Positions 9,777-18,371 of a stretch of 64,000 nucleotides of DNA are shown here, one piece after another. Numbering within the stretch: the first letter of the stretch is position 1; every line of letters starts with the position of its first letter. The stretch comes from Bacteroidales bacterium (GTDB lineage Bacteria > Bacteroidota > Bacteroidia > Bacteroidales > UBA932): NCBI GenBank assembly GCA_017619675.1, contig JAFZRX010000014.1:1-64000 (forward strand), given 5' to 3'. The notes under the pieces are model-generated. The model saw only the letters and a list, made by a program, of their open reading frames with translations, searched no databases and was not told the DNA's origin. The position numbers and the translations under genes were made by a program.

Positions 9777-11516
9777 ATGGCTAAAGAATGCAAATGGATA
9801 CTGAAGGAGCCCGCCGACGCGGCCAAGGTTTCCAGGCTCGCAACCGAGCTGGGAATTGACAGCGTCCTCGCGGACCTTCTTGTAAAAAGGGGCGTTGAGA
9901 CCTTTGAACAGGCCCGCTCCTTCTTCCGCCCGTCTCTCGAGGATCTCCACGATCCTTTCCTGATGAAGGACATGGACATAGCCGTCCAGCGCGTGCGCGA
10001 CGCCATCACCGGAGGCCAGAAGGTCCTGGTCTATGGAGATTACGATGTGGACGGCACCACCGCCGTCTCCCTGGTGTACTCCTTCATCAAGCGCTTCACC
10101 CCCGAGGTGGACTTCTACATCCCTGACCGCTACAGCGAAGGCTACGGCCTTTCAATGAAAGGCATCGACTACGCCTCCGAGACCGGCGTCAAGCTCATCA
10201 TCACCCTGGACTGCGGCATCAAGGCCATAGAGAAGGTGGAATACGCCCGAAGCAAGGGCATTGACGTGATCATCTGCGACCACCATCTTCCGGAGGACGA
10301 ACTCCCCAAGGCCGTGGCGGTGCTGGACCCCAAGCGGGAAGACTGCCACTATCCTTTCGACGACCTCTCCGGCTGCGGCGTGGGCTTCAAATTAGTGCAG
10401 GCGTACTCCATCAAGTACGGCATTCCCTTCGAGTCCCTCATCCCGCTGCTGGACCTGCTGGTGGTGAGCATCTCCGCCGACCTGGTTTCGATGGTGGGGG
10501 AGAACAGGGTGCTGGCGCACTTCGGCTTAAAGCAGTTGAACGAAGACCCCCGCAAGGGTCTCCTTGCAATGATCTCGCTCTCCCAGCTGGAGCCCGGCCA
10601 TCTCACCATCGACGACATCGTCTTCAAGATTGGGCCGCGCATCAACGCCGCGGGCAGGATGGACGAAGGCAAGAAGGCCGTGGAACTGCTGTCGGCCACT
10701 GACATGGAGAAGGCGCTTGAGATAGGAAAGCAGATCAACGAGAAGAACAACGACCGCAAGGACATAGACCGCGAGATCACCCGCGAGGCCCTGGAAATGG
10801 TCCAGAACGGCAAGTGCCTCATCAACGACAACGCAATAATCGTGTATAATCCCGGCTGGAACAAGGGAGTCGTGGGCATTGTGGCATCACGTTTGGTGGA
10901 GGCTTTCTATAAACCTACGGTTGTGCTTACTGATTCCAACGCCACGGGCTTCATCACCGGATCCGCGCGCAGCGTGGCCGGCTTTGACCTGTACCAGAGC
11001 ATAGAGCACTGCGCGGACCTGCTGGAAGACTTCGGCGGCCACGTATACGCGGCGGGCCTTACGCTCAAGCAGTCCAACATAAAGGAGTTCGCGGAAAGGA
11101 TCAACGGCTTCATCTCCGGAAAGATCACCACGGAGATGCTTACGCCTGTGGTGACCATAGACGCAAAGCTGGACTTCGCGCAGATCACGCCAAAGTTCCT
11201 CAGGCTGCTCAAGCAGTTCCAGCCTTTCGGCCCGGGAAACAACAATCCGCTGTTCCTTACGGAGAACGTCTATGACGGAGGCAACGGCCGCAAGGTGGGA
11301 GCGGGCGGCGTGCACGTGAAACTGGACCTCATCCAGGAGTCGCAGCCGTACCACCAGATTCCGGCCATAGCCTTCAACATGTCGGAATTTTATGATTACA
11401 TAAAGGCAGGAAATCCGTTTGACGCCTGTTATTCCATAGTGGAGAACTATTACAGGGGCAATTCCACCACGCAGCTGCGCATCAAGGACCTGCACGAACG
11501 TGAAGAGATAATTTAA
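9777..11516 (+). CDS. recJ: Single-stranded-DNA-specific 5'-3' exonuclease RecJ
   Basis: RecJ degrades single-stranded DNA 5' to 3' in recombination and mismatch repair. The 579-residue protein has the DHH-family metal motifs: VYGDYDVDGTTAVS near residue 85, TLDCGIK near residue 144 and ICDHHLPEDE near residue 165 (the DHH motif). GCGVGFKLVQ and SISADLVSMVGENR follow. The DHHA1 region contains SARSVAGFDL and FGGHVYAAGLT. The length matches the bacterial enzyme. It starts 27 bases after the -7 box at 9742-9749 and is followed 17 bases later by exbB. Confidence 0.96.
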   Translation: MAKECKWILKEPADAAKVSRLATELGIDSVLADLLVKRGVETFEQARSFFRPSLEDLHDPFLMKDMDIAVQRVRDAITGGQKVLVYGDYDVDGTTAVSLVYSFIKRFTPEVDFYIPDRYSEGYGLSMKGIDYASETGVKLIITLDCGIKAIEKVEYARSKGIDVIICDHHLPEDELPKAVAVLDPKREDCHYPFDDLSGCGVGFKLVQAYSIKYGIPFESLIPLLDLLVVSISADLVSMVGENRVLAHFGLKQLNEDPRKGLLAMISLSQLEPGHLTIDDIVFKIGPRINAAGRMDEGKKAVELLSATDMEKALEIGKQINEKNNDRKDIDREITREALEMVQNGKCLINDNAIIVYNPGWNKGVVGIVASRLVEAFYKPTVVLTDSNATGFITGSARSVAGFDLYQSIEHCADLLEDFGGHVYAAGLTLKQSNIKEFAERINGFISGKITTEMLTPVVTIDAKLDFAQITPKFLRLLKQFQPFGPGNNNPLFLTENVYDGGNGRKVGAGGVHVKLDLIQESQPYHQIPAIAFNMSEFYDYIKAGNPFDACYSIVENYYRGNSTTQLRIKDLHEREEII

Positions 11517-11533
11517 AATTTAGAATTAAGAAT

Positions 11534-12244
11534 ATGCTGTTTACTTTACTCCAGTCTGAACTCGAGGGCGCCGTTTCCACAGAGGTGGCCCAGGTTATTC
11601 CGCAAGAGCAGTCCTTCTCCCTGATCCAGATGGCATCCAAGGGAGGATGGCTTATGATTGTTCTGGTACTGCTCTCCATCATAGCCATTTACATCTTTGG
11701 CAAGAAGTGGTGGATGATAAGCCGCGCCAACAAGATTGACAAGAATTTCATGAGGGATATCAGGGACTATATCCACGAGGGCAAGATCAAGTCCGCCGCC
11801 ATGCTCTGCCAGAGGTACGATTCCCCAATCGCACGCCTTGTTGAGAAGGGTATCGAGCGCATAGGACGCCCGCTGGGAGACATCCAGACTTCAGTTGAGA
11901 ATACCGGAAACGTAGAGGTTGCCCGCCTTGAGAGGGGCCTTCCTTTCCTGGCCACCATCGCCGGAGGCGCTCCTATGATCGGATTCCTTGGAACCGTAAT
12001 AGGAATGGTGCAGGCCTTCTTTGACATGGCCAACGCAGGCAACAACATTGACATCACCCTTCTTTCCAACGGTATCTACACCGCCATGATCACTACCGTG
12101 GGCGGTCTTATCGTGGGAATCCTGGCATATTTCGGATACAACTACCTTACATCAAGGATTTCGGACCTGGTTTTCAGGATGGAGAGCGCCACAATTGACT
12201 TCATGGACCTTCTCCACGAGCCCGCAAGCGCAGAGGAGGAATAA
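11534..12244 (+). CDS. exbB: ExbB/MotA/TolQ-family proton channel subunit
   Basis: With ExbD and TonB this inner-membrane protein uses the proton gradient to energise outer-membrane receptors. The 236-residue protein has a first hydrophobic helix near residues 38-58 (GGWLMIVLVLLSIIAIYIFG), a cytoplasmic stretch with RGLPFLATIAGGAPMIGFLGTV, and two further helices ending in TTVGGLIVGILAYFGYNYL, the conserved ExbB/TolQ core. A short N-terminal extension precedes the first helix. exbD begins 3 bases after its stop. Confidence 0.93.
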   Translation: MLFTLLQSELEGAVSTEVAQVIPQEQSFSLIQMASKGGWLMIVLVLLSIIAIYIFGKKWWMISRANKIDKNFMRDIRDYIHEGKIKSAAMLCQRYDSPIARLVEKGIERIGRPLGDIQTSVENTGNVEVARLERGLPFLATIAGGAPMIGFLGTVIGMVQAFFDMANAGNNIDITLLSNGIYTAMITTVGGLIVGILAYFGYNYLTSRISDLVFRMESATIDFMDLLHEPASAEEE

Positions 12245-12247
12245 AAG

Positions 12248-12658
12248 ATGGCAATCAAGAGAAGCACAAAGGTGATATCGGATATCTCTATGTCCTCAAT
12301 GACGGACATAGTGTTCCTGCTGCTCATCTTCTTCCTGGTTACGTCCACGCTGGTAAATCCCAACGCGCTCAAGCTGTTGCTCCCCAAGAGCACCGGCCAG
12401 GTGTCCGCAAAGGCAACCGTGAGCGTGTCCATCAAGGACTGGGGCAACGACACCTACACGTACCATATCAACGGCAGCGAGGTACCTACCCTGCCTTCCC
12501 AGGTGGAAGACCAGCTGGTGGGCCTGCTGCAGATGGAAGAAGACCCTACGTTCTCCATCTATTCTGACGAGAGCGTTCCTATCCGGGAGGTGGTGACAAT
12601 GATGAACATTGCCAAACGGAACCATTATAAAGTGATATTGGCAACACAACCGGAATAA
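12248..12658 (+). CDS. exbD: ExbD/TolR-family biopolymer transport protein
   Basis: This is the partner of ExbB: one membrane helix and a periplasmic domain. The helix MTDIVFLLLIFFLVTST (residues 18-34) carries the conserved aspartate thought to be protonated during coupling. The 136-residue length is normal. The stop codon overlaps the start of the TonB-like gene (TAATG), so translation of the two is coupled. Confidence 0.92.
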   Translation: MAIKRSTKVISDISMSSMTDIVFLLLIFFLVTSTLVNPNALKLLLPKSTGQVSAKATVSVSIKDWGNDTYTYHINGSEVPTLPSQVEDQLVGLLQMEEDPTFSIYSDESVPIREVVTMMNIAKRNHYKVILATQPE

Positions 12659-13434
12659 TGAAAGAGTATCTCAGGGTAAGGGGAAAGGAAGAGAAGACTT
12701 CCACGTTCGTGGGAGCCGGCGTGGCCGTGCTTGTGCATGTGCTGGCCATAGTCTTCTGCAGCTTTACCGGACTCTCATACCTGTATCCTCCGCCTCAGGA
12801 AACCACTTTCCTCATGGATTTCAGCGAGGTGGAAGAGGAGGAGATGCCTCTGAGGTACGGCACGCAGCCGCGCGGGGAGGATCCTGACCTGGACCGCCCC
12901 ATAGAACTGGTCCAGCGTGCCCAGTCACCGGTACAGAACAACATCTCCCAGAACCTGACACCGGCCTCCCGGCCGGATGACTTTGGCGACGTGGACGTGC
13001 CTTCACCGCCCCAGGAACCGGAACTTGACCAGCGTGCAATGTTCCCGGGCATGGCGGCTCAGGATACGTCCGTAACAGCCCCGCATTCGGCCCGTGAGGG
13101 CTCGAATACCTACAGGGCCGGTCAGCCCGACGGCAATACCAACAAGGGCAATACAACCGGAAACCCTAACGTGCATGTGCAGGGACGCTCAGTAGTGGGC
13201 AACCTGCCAAGGCCCGTATATGATGTGCAAAGAGAAGGAAGAGTCGTGGTAGCCGTAACCGTAGACCAGTATGGAAACGTCGAGAAGGCGGTTCCCGGCG
13301 CGGACGGAACAACTATCACGGACCAGACACTCTGGGCGGCGGCCAGGAAGGCGGCTATGGAGTCTCACTTCAACAAGTCCAACGATCCTGTCCCGTCCCA
13401 GGGAACAATAACTTATGAATTTAAATTACAGTAA
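12658..13434 (+). CDS. TonB-like energy transducer
   Basis: The 258-residue protein has one N-terminal membrane anchor (VGAGVAVLVHVLAIVFCSF, about residues 18-36) and a long Pro/Glu/Gln-rich periplasmic linker. Its C-terminal TonB fold includes NLPRPVYDVQREGRVVVAVT and the end ITYEFKLQ. Together with ExbB and ExbD just upstream it would form a complete motor for TonB-dependent uptake. The C-terminal domain lacks the usual cysteines or YP motif, so it could be a dedicated Tol-Pal-like or family-specific transducer. The stop overlaps the next ATG. Confidence 0.82.
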   Translation: MKEYLRVRGKEEKTSTFVGAGVAVLVHVLAIVFCSFTGLSYLYPPPQETTFLMDFSEVEEEEMPLRYGTQPRGEDPDLDRPIELVQRAQSPVQNNISQNLTPASRPDDFGDVDVPSPPQEPELDQRAMFPGMAAQDTSVTAPHSAREGSNTYRAGQPDGNTNKGNTTGNPNVHVQGRSVVGNLPRPVYDVQREGRVVVAVTVDQYGNVEKAVPGADGTTITDQTLWAAARKAAMESHFNKSNDPVPSQGTITYEFKLQ

Positions 13435-14780
13435 TGGAACCAGAGAAAAAGTATTCTTCCGAGGGAAGAGTCTTGAGGCCCCGCAGGAAGGGACCTTCAG
13501 CAGGGGATGCCGGCCGTGAGGGAGGGCATCGCTACGAAAACAAAAACTATGAAGAACACCGCAGCAGCGGGTACCGCCGTGAGGGCGGATATCGCCGTGA
13601 AGGCGGATATCACAGCCAGGAAGGCGGCTATCGCCGCGAGGGTGGCTACCGAAGCCAGGAAGGCGGCTATCGCCGCGAAGGAGGCTACCGCAGCCAGGAA
13701 GGCGGCTATCGCCGTGATGGCGCCTACCAGAGCCAGGAAGGCGGATATCGCCGCGAGGGAGGCTACCGCAATCATGAAGGCGGCCATCGCCCGGAGGGCG
13801 GATACCGCAGCCAGGAAAGCGGCTATCGCCGCGAAGGCGGATACCGCGGACAGTCTTCCCAGAGGGGAGGCTATCGCCAGGACGGCAACCGCCAGGGCGG
13901 TCAGTACAAGGGCGGCCCGCACAAGGGCGGCCGCAAGCCGTACAACCGCCGTCCCGCCCAGTTCAACGACAGGGACGGAGAGGGCATCAACCGCATGATC
14001 AGCCGCAAGGCCGAATCCGACGCCCGCGCATATGAGGGCAGGCAGGTTCCCGAGACCTTCCAGGAGGAGGTTCGCCTGAACAAGTTCATCGCCAATTCCG
14101 GCGTATGTTCGCGCCGTGAGGCGGACACCCTGATCCAGGCGGGCGTAGTTACCGTGAACGGAGAAGTGGTTACCGAACTGGGAACCAAGATCAACGTCCT
14201 CAAGGACGAGGTCAAGTTCAACGGAGAGCGCCTCAAGGGAGAGCAGAAGGTATATGTGGTAATGAACAAGCCAAAGGGCTATGTCACCACCGCCAGCGAC
14301 CCCCACGCGGACAAGACCGTAATGGACCTCATGAAAGACTGCACCTACAGGGTGTTCCCCGTGGGCAGGCTCGACAAGGCCACTACAGGCGTCCTGATGC
14401 TTACCAATGACGGTGAGATGGCGGAAAGGCTCACCCATCCTTCATTTGACAAGAAGAAGATTTACCAGGTTATCCTGGACCACGATCTCAAGCAGGAGGA
14501 TTATGACCAGATACTTGAGGGAATAACCCTGAACGACGGAGAAATCAAGGCCGACGAGCTTGAATACATAGACGAGCACGACCACCGCAAGCTTGGAATA
14601 GAGATCCATTCCGGAAAGAACCGCATAGTAAGGCGCATATTCGAGTCTCTTGGGTATGAGGTCCGCGCCCTTGACAGGGTATACTTCGCGGGACTTACCA
14701 AGAAGGGCCTCAAGAAAGGCGAGTGGAGATATCTCACAGAGAGTGAAATCAGTATCCTCAGAATGGGAGCGTTTCTGTAA
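13434..14780 (+). CDS. RsuA/RluB-family rRNA pseudouridine synthase with long RGG-like repeat tail
   Basis: Residues from about 200 onward form a standard enzyme: an S4 RNA-binding domain (LNKFIANSGVCSRREADTLI) and a pseudouridine synthase core whose catalytic aspartate lies in VGRLDKATTGVLMLTNDG. It would convert a uridine in 23S or 16S rRNA to pseudouridine. The first 150 or so residues are disordered-looking and consist largely of a 13-residue repeat, YRREGGYRSQEGG with variants, rich in Arg, Gly and Tyr. Such tails bind RNA loosely. Total length is 448, well above the 240-300 of plain family members. It overlaps tonB and era by single bases. Confidence 0.92.
   Translation: MEPEKKYSSEGRVLRPRRKGPSAGDAGREGGHRYENKNYEEHRSSGYRREGGYRREGGYHSQEGGYRREGGYRSQEGGYRREGGYRSQEGGYRRDGAYQSQEGGYRREGGYRNHEGGHRPEGGYRSQESGYRREGGYRGQSSQRGGYRQDGNRQGGQYKGGPHKGGRKPYNRRPAQFNDRDGEGINRMISRKAESDARAYEGRQVPETFQEEVRLNKFIANSGVCSRREADTLIQAGVVTVNGEVVTELGTKINVLKDEVKFNGERLKGEQKVYVVMNKPKGYVTTASDPHADKTVMDLMKDCTYRVFPVGRLDKATTGVLMLTNDGEMAERLTHPSFDKKKIYQVILDHDLKQEDYDQILEGITLNDGEIKADELEYIDEHDHRKLGIEIHSGKNRIVRRIFESLGYEVRALDRVYFAGLTKKGLKKGEWRYLTESEISILRMGAFL
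13570..13860 (+). repeat. 39-bp tandem coding repeat in the pseudouridine synthase gene
   Basis: About seven imperfect copies of a 39-base unit encode the 13-residue repeat YRREGGYRSQEGG. Copies differ at synonymous and a few non-synonymous positions. The repeat probably varies in copy number between strains, as such arrays expand and contract by slippage or recombination. Confidence 0.85.
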
Positions 14781-15658
14781 TGCATAAATCCGGGTTCGTA
14801 AATATCATAGGCAATCCCAACGTGGGCAAGTCCACCCTCATGAACGCGCTGGTGGGGGAGAAACTGAGCATTGTCACAGCCAAGGCCCAGACCACCAGGC
14901 ACCGCATAATGGGAATAGTCAACGGGGAGGATTACCAGATAGTATATTCAGACACACCGGGTATCCTGAGGCCCAATTACCGCCTCCAGGAGAATATGAT
15001 GGATTTTGTCCGGACCGCCATAGGCGATGCGGACATTATCCTTTATGTGACGGACACGGTTGAGAAACCGGACAAGAACGAAGAGTATGTCCTAAAGCTC
15101 AAGGACTTGCAGTGTCCGGTCATAGTAGTTATAAACAAGATAGACCTCAGCGACCAGCCGCGGGTGCTCCAATTGATGGATTACTGGAAGGAGCAGCTGC
15201 CGCAGGCGGTTGTGATCCCGGCCTCCGCGGCGCACCAGTTCAACATGGAAGCCATAATGGCGGAGATCCTGGACAAACTGCCCGCCAGCCCGCCGTGGTA
15301 CGACAAGGACACCTTCACTGACAGGAACCTGCGGTTCTTCGCTTCGGAGATTATCCGGGAGAAGATACTGCTCAACTACGAGCAGGAGATTCCGTACAGC
15401 TGCCAGGTTGAGGTGGAAGCCTTCAAGGAAGGGGAGCAGAGGTATGAGATAGCGGCCGTGATATATGTCATGAGGGATTCCCAGAAGGGCATCATCATCG
15501 GCAAGGGCGGCAGCGCGCTCAAGAAGCTCGGCACGGAGGCCAGGCTTGAAATGGAAGATTTTTTCCAGAAGAAGGTTTACCTTTCGCTCTATGTGAAGGT
15601 GGATCCTGACTGGAGGGAGAGCCGGAAAGAACTTCGCCGGTTCGGCTATGAAGAATAA
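14780..15658 (+). CDS. era: GTPase Era
   Basis: Era is an essential GTPase that binds 16S rRNA and assists assembly of the small ribosomal subunit. The 292-residue protein has G1 GNPNVGKST near residue 11, the switch II motif DTPG, NKID (G4) and a SAA motif (G5). The C-terminal KH RNA-binding domain has IIIGKGGSALKKLG. Length and domain order are standard. The start overlaps the stop of the pseudouridine synthase (TAATG), placing two ribosome maturation genes in one translational unit. Confidence 0.97.
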   Translation: MHKSGFVNIIGNPNVGKSTLMNALVGEKLSIVTAKAQTTRHRIMGIVNGEDYQIVYSDTPGILRPNYRLQENMMDFVRTAIGDADIILYVTDTVEKPDKNEEYVLKLKDLQCPVIVVINKIDLSDQPRVLQLMDYWKEQLPQAVVIPASAAHQFNMEAIMAEILDKLPASPPWYDKDTFTDRNLRFFASEIIREKILLNYEQEIPYSCQVEVEAFKEGEQRYEIAAVIYVMRDSQKGIIIGKGGSALKKLGTEARLEMEDFFQKKVYLSLYVKVDPDWRESRKELRRFGYEE

Positions 15659-18350
15659 GGAGCAAGAGATGGAAGACGAAGAGTTGATGGTAGAAGAAGT
15701 CCCCGTAGAAGAAGGGGAATCCACAGGCAGGTTCGCCAAGCTGCTGGGTAGCGACAGCAACAAGTTCAAGCTGTCCGGAATGTTCAAGGACTGGTTCCTG
15801 GACTATTCCTCCTACGTTATCCTGCAGAGGGCCGTGCCCCATATAGTGGACGGACTTAAACCTGTGCAGCGAAGGGTCCTGCACGCCATGTACATGATGG
15901 ACGACGGCTCGTACACAAAGGTCGCCAACATCGTGGGACAGGCCATGCAGTATCACCCGCACGGAGACCAGTCCATCCTGGGAGCCCTGGTCCAGCTGGG
16001 CCAGAAGGGCCTTGCCATAGACTGCCAGGGAAACTGGGGAAACATCCTCACCGGAGACTCCAACGCCGCCCCGCGTTACATAGAGGCTCGCCTGAGCAAG
16101 TTTGCCAAGGAAGTCTTCTTTGACAAGAAAATCACCAACTGGATGACGTCCTACGACGGCCGCAACCAGGAGCCTACGGAGCTCCCGGTGCGCTTCCCGC
16201 TCCTGCTGGCGCAGGGAACGGAGGGCATTGCCGTGGGTATGGCTTCCAAGATACTTCCGCATAACTTCAACGAACTGCTGGACGCTTCCATATCCATCTT
16301 AAAGGGAGAGGACTACGAACTGTATCCGGATTTCCCTACCGGAGGCTTCGCGGACTGCTCCAAGTACATGAAGGGCCACCGCGGCGGCATGGTTAAGATC
16401 CGCGCCAAGATAGAGAAGATTGACAAGAACACCATTGTCATAACGGAACTGCCGTACACCCGCACGGCGCCAATGCTCATCGATTCCATCCTCAAGGCAA
16501 AGGACAAGGGCAAGATAAAGATCAAGAAGATAGAGGACATGACCACGGAGAAGGTGGAGATCATTATCCACCTGCCCAACGACGTGTCCCCGGACAAGAC
16601 CATAGACGCCCTGTACGCCTTCACGGACTGCGAATACAGCATTTCCCCCAACGCCTGCGTCATCAAGGACAACAAGCCGCAGTTCCTGGACGTGCACCAG
16701 ATCCTGGAGTACGACACCTTCCACACGCGCGACCTGCTGGGCCGCCAGCTGGAGATAAAGCTGGAAGAACTGGAGAACGACTGGCACTACAGTTCCCTTG
16801 AAAGGATATTCTTCGAGAACCGCGTCTACAAGATTTTGGAGCATGACCAGAAGACCTGGGAAGACCAGCTGCAGGACATCTTCATCCAGATGAAGACCTA
16901 CCAGGACCTCTTCCACAGGGAGATAGTGATGGAAGACATCCTCAAGCTGGTGGACAAGCCGGTTCGCAGGATCTCCAAGTTCGACACCAAGGCCATGGAC
17001 GAGCGCATCCGCGGCCTGGAAGACCAGATGAAGGCCGTCCAGGACGATCTGGACCACCTCACGCGCTATACCATCAACTGGTTCCGCAGCCTCAAGAAGA
17101 AGTATGGCGACGCGTTCCCGCGCCAGACGGAACTCACGGGATTCGAGACAATCTCCGTGACCAAGGTGGTGAACAACAACGCCAAACTGTATGTGAACAA
17201 GGCGGAGGGCTTCGTGGGCATAGGCCTCAAGAAGGCCGACGGCGTGGAACTGGTATGCGAGTGCTCGGACATGTCGGAGGTGGTGGTCATCTCCAAGGAT
17301 GGAAAATACCGCATCTCCAAGGTTACGGACAAGGCTTTCTTCTGGAACAATATCATATATGTGGGCGTGTTCAACCGCAACGACACCCGTACCATATATA
17401 ATGTAATCTACCGTGAGGGCAAGACCGCGCTTTCGTACGCGAAGCGTTTCGCCATCACGTCCATAACCAGGGACAAGGACTACGACATTACCAACGGCAC
17501 GCCGGGATCGTCGCTGCTCTGGTTCAGCGCCAACCACAACGGAGAGGCGGAAACGGTCAAGATATTCTACCGTCCCCGCACCAAACTCAAGAAACTGACC
17601 GGAGAATACGATTTCTCCACCCTGGCCATCAAGGGAAAGACCTCCAGGGGCAACCTGGTGTCCAAGAACCCCATCCAGCGCATAACCCTCAAGAGCAAGG
17701 GCGTATCCACAATCTCCGGCAAGGACATGTGGTACGATTCTGACATCCAGAAACTCAACGACGAGGGCCGCGGCCTGTACCTGGGCCAGTTTGACACGGA
17801 GGACAAGGTGCTCTGCATCTTCCGCAACGGAACGTTCTACACCACTTCCTTCGACGTGTCCAACCGCTATCAGGGCGACGTGCTCTCCATCGAGAAGTTC
17901 GACCCTGACAAGACATACACAGCGCTTTATTACGATTCGTCCGTCAAGGCCTTCTACGTGAAGCGCTTCTCCTTCGTGCTCAGCGACAATACTCCGCTCT
18001 CCTTCATCGCGGAGGGCAGGGGCTCGTACCTGGTGGACCTGAGCGAGGACCTGCACCCGCAGTTCCTTGTCACCTTCGGTGGCAAGAACGCGGCGCGCAG
18101 TCCGGAGGCGGTTGACGCGGAAGAGTTCATCGGCAAGAAAGGAATCGCCGCAAAGGGAAAGAAGTGCTCGGACCGCTGGGAAGTGAAGAGCGTGGCCTTC
18201 ATGGAGCCGCTTCACAAGCCGGAGGACGACGCCCCGGAGACCCCGGAGGAGGAGTTCGTGGAGATTGACATGAACGACATAATTGACATAGACACTCCCG
18301 AACAGGATCTGGGAGAGATCCCGGAGATTGAGGAGTTGACGCTGTTTTGA
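15648..18350 (+). CDS. parC: DNA topoisomerase IV subunit A
   Basis: This is a type IIA topoisomerase breakage-reunion subunit, which unlinks daughter chromosomes. The 900-residue protein has DWFLDYSSYVILQRAVPHI near its start, GLKPVQRRVLHAM, and the active-site tyrosine in NAAPRYIEARLSK (about residue 144). A coiled region and a C-terminal beta-propeller follow. The C-terminal part (DNPL-like acidic tail EEFVEIDMNDIIDID) resembles Bacteroidetes ParC more than GyrA, and no GyrA box was seen. The ATG at 15648 overlaps era by 11 bases; an ATG at 15669 is an alternative start. Confidence 0.88.
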   Translation: MKNKEQEMEDEELMVEEVPVEEGESTGRFAKLLGSDSNKFKLSGMFKDWFLDYSSYVILQRAVPHIVDGLKPVQRRVLHAMYMMDDGSYTKVANIVGQAMQYHPHGDQSILGALVQLGQKGLAIDCQGNWGNILTGDSNAAPRYIEARLSKFAKEVFFDKKITNWMTSYDGRNQEPTELPVRFPLLLAQGTEGIAVGMASKILPHNFNELLDASISILKGEDYELYPDFPTGGFADCSKYMKGHRGGMVKIRAKIEKIDKNTIVITELPYTRTAPMLIDSILKAKDKGKIKIKKIEDMTTEKVEIIIHLPNDVSPDKTIDALYAFTDCEYSISPNACVIKDNKPQFLDVHQILEYDTFHTRDLLGRQLEIKLEELENDWHYSSLERIFFENRVYKILEHDQKTWEDQLQDIFIQMKTYQDLFHREIVMEDILKLVDKPVRRISKFDTKAMDERIRGLEDQMKAVQDDLDHLTRYTINWFRSLKKKYGDAFPRQTELTGFETISVTKVVNNNAKLYVNKAEGFVGIGLKKADGVELVCECSDMSEVVVISKDGKYRISKVTDKAFFWNNIIYVGVFNRNDTRTIYNVIYREGKTALSYAKRFAITSITRDKDYDITNGTPGSSLLWFSANHNGEAETVKIFYRPRTKLKKLTGEYDFSTLAIKGKTSRGNLVSKNPIQRITLKSKGVSTISGKDMWYDSDIQKLNDEGRGLYLGQFDTEDKVLCIFRNGTFYTTSFDVSNRYQGDVLSIEKFDPDKTYTALYYDSSVKAFYVKRFSFVLSDNTPLSFIAEGRGSYLVDLSEDLHPQFLVTFGGKNAARSPEAVDAEEFIGKKGIAAKGKKCSDRWEVKSVAFMEPLHKPEDDAPETPEEEFVEIDMNDIIDIDTPEQDLGEIPEIEELTLF

Positions 18351-18371
18351 CACTAATTAATTTATAACCAT

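Noticed and set aside
13570..13860. 39-base repeats as a CRISPR-like array
   Set aside because: The units are contiguous, without unique spacers, and stay in frame as coding sequence.
13497..14438. Open frame on the minus strand opposite the repeat-rich pseudouridine synthase
   Set aside because: Its Ala/Val repeats are only the mirror of the sense Tyr/Arg/Gly repeat. No start context or domain supports it.
16299..18353. Long open frame on the minus strand opposite parC (684 codons)
   Set aside because: Antisense to a complete topoisomerase gene; no family motifs; explained by codon bias of the sense gene.
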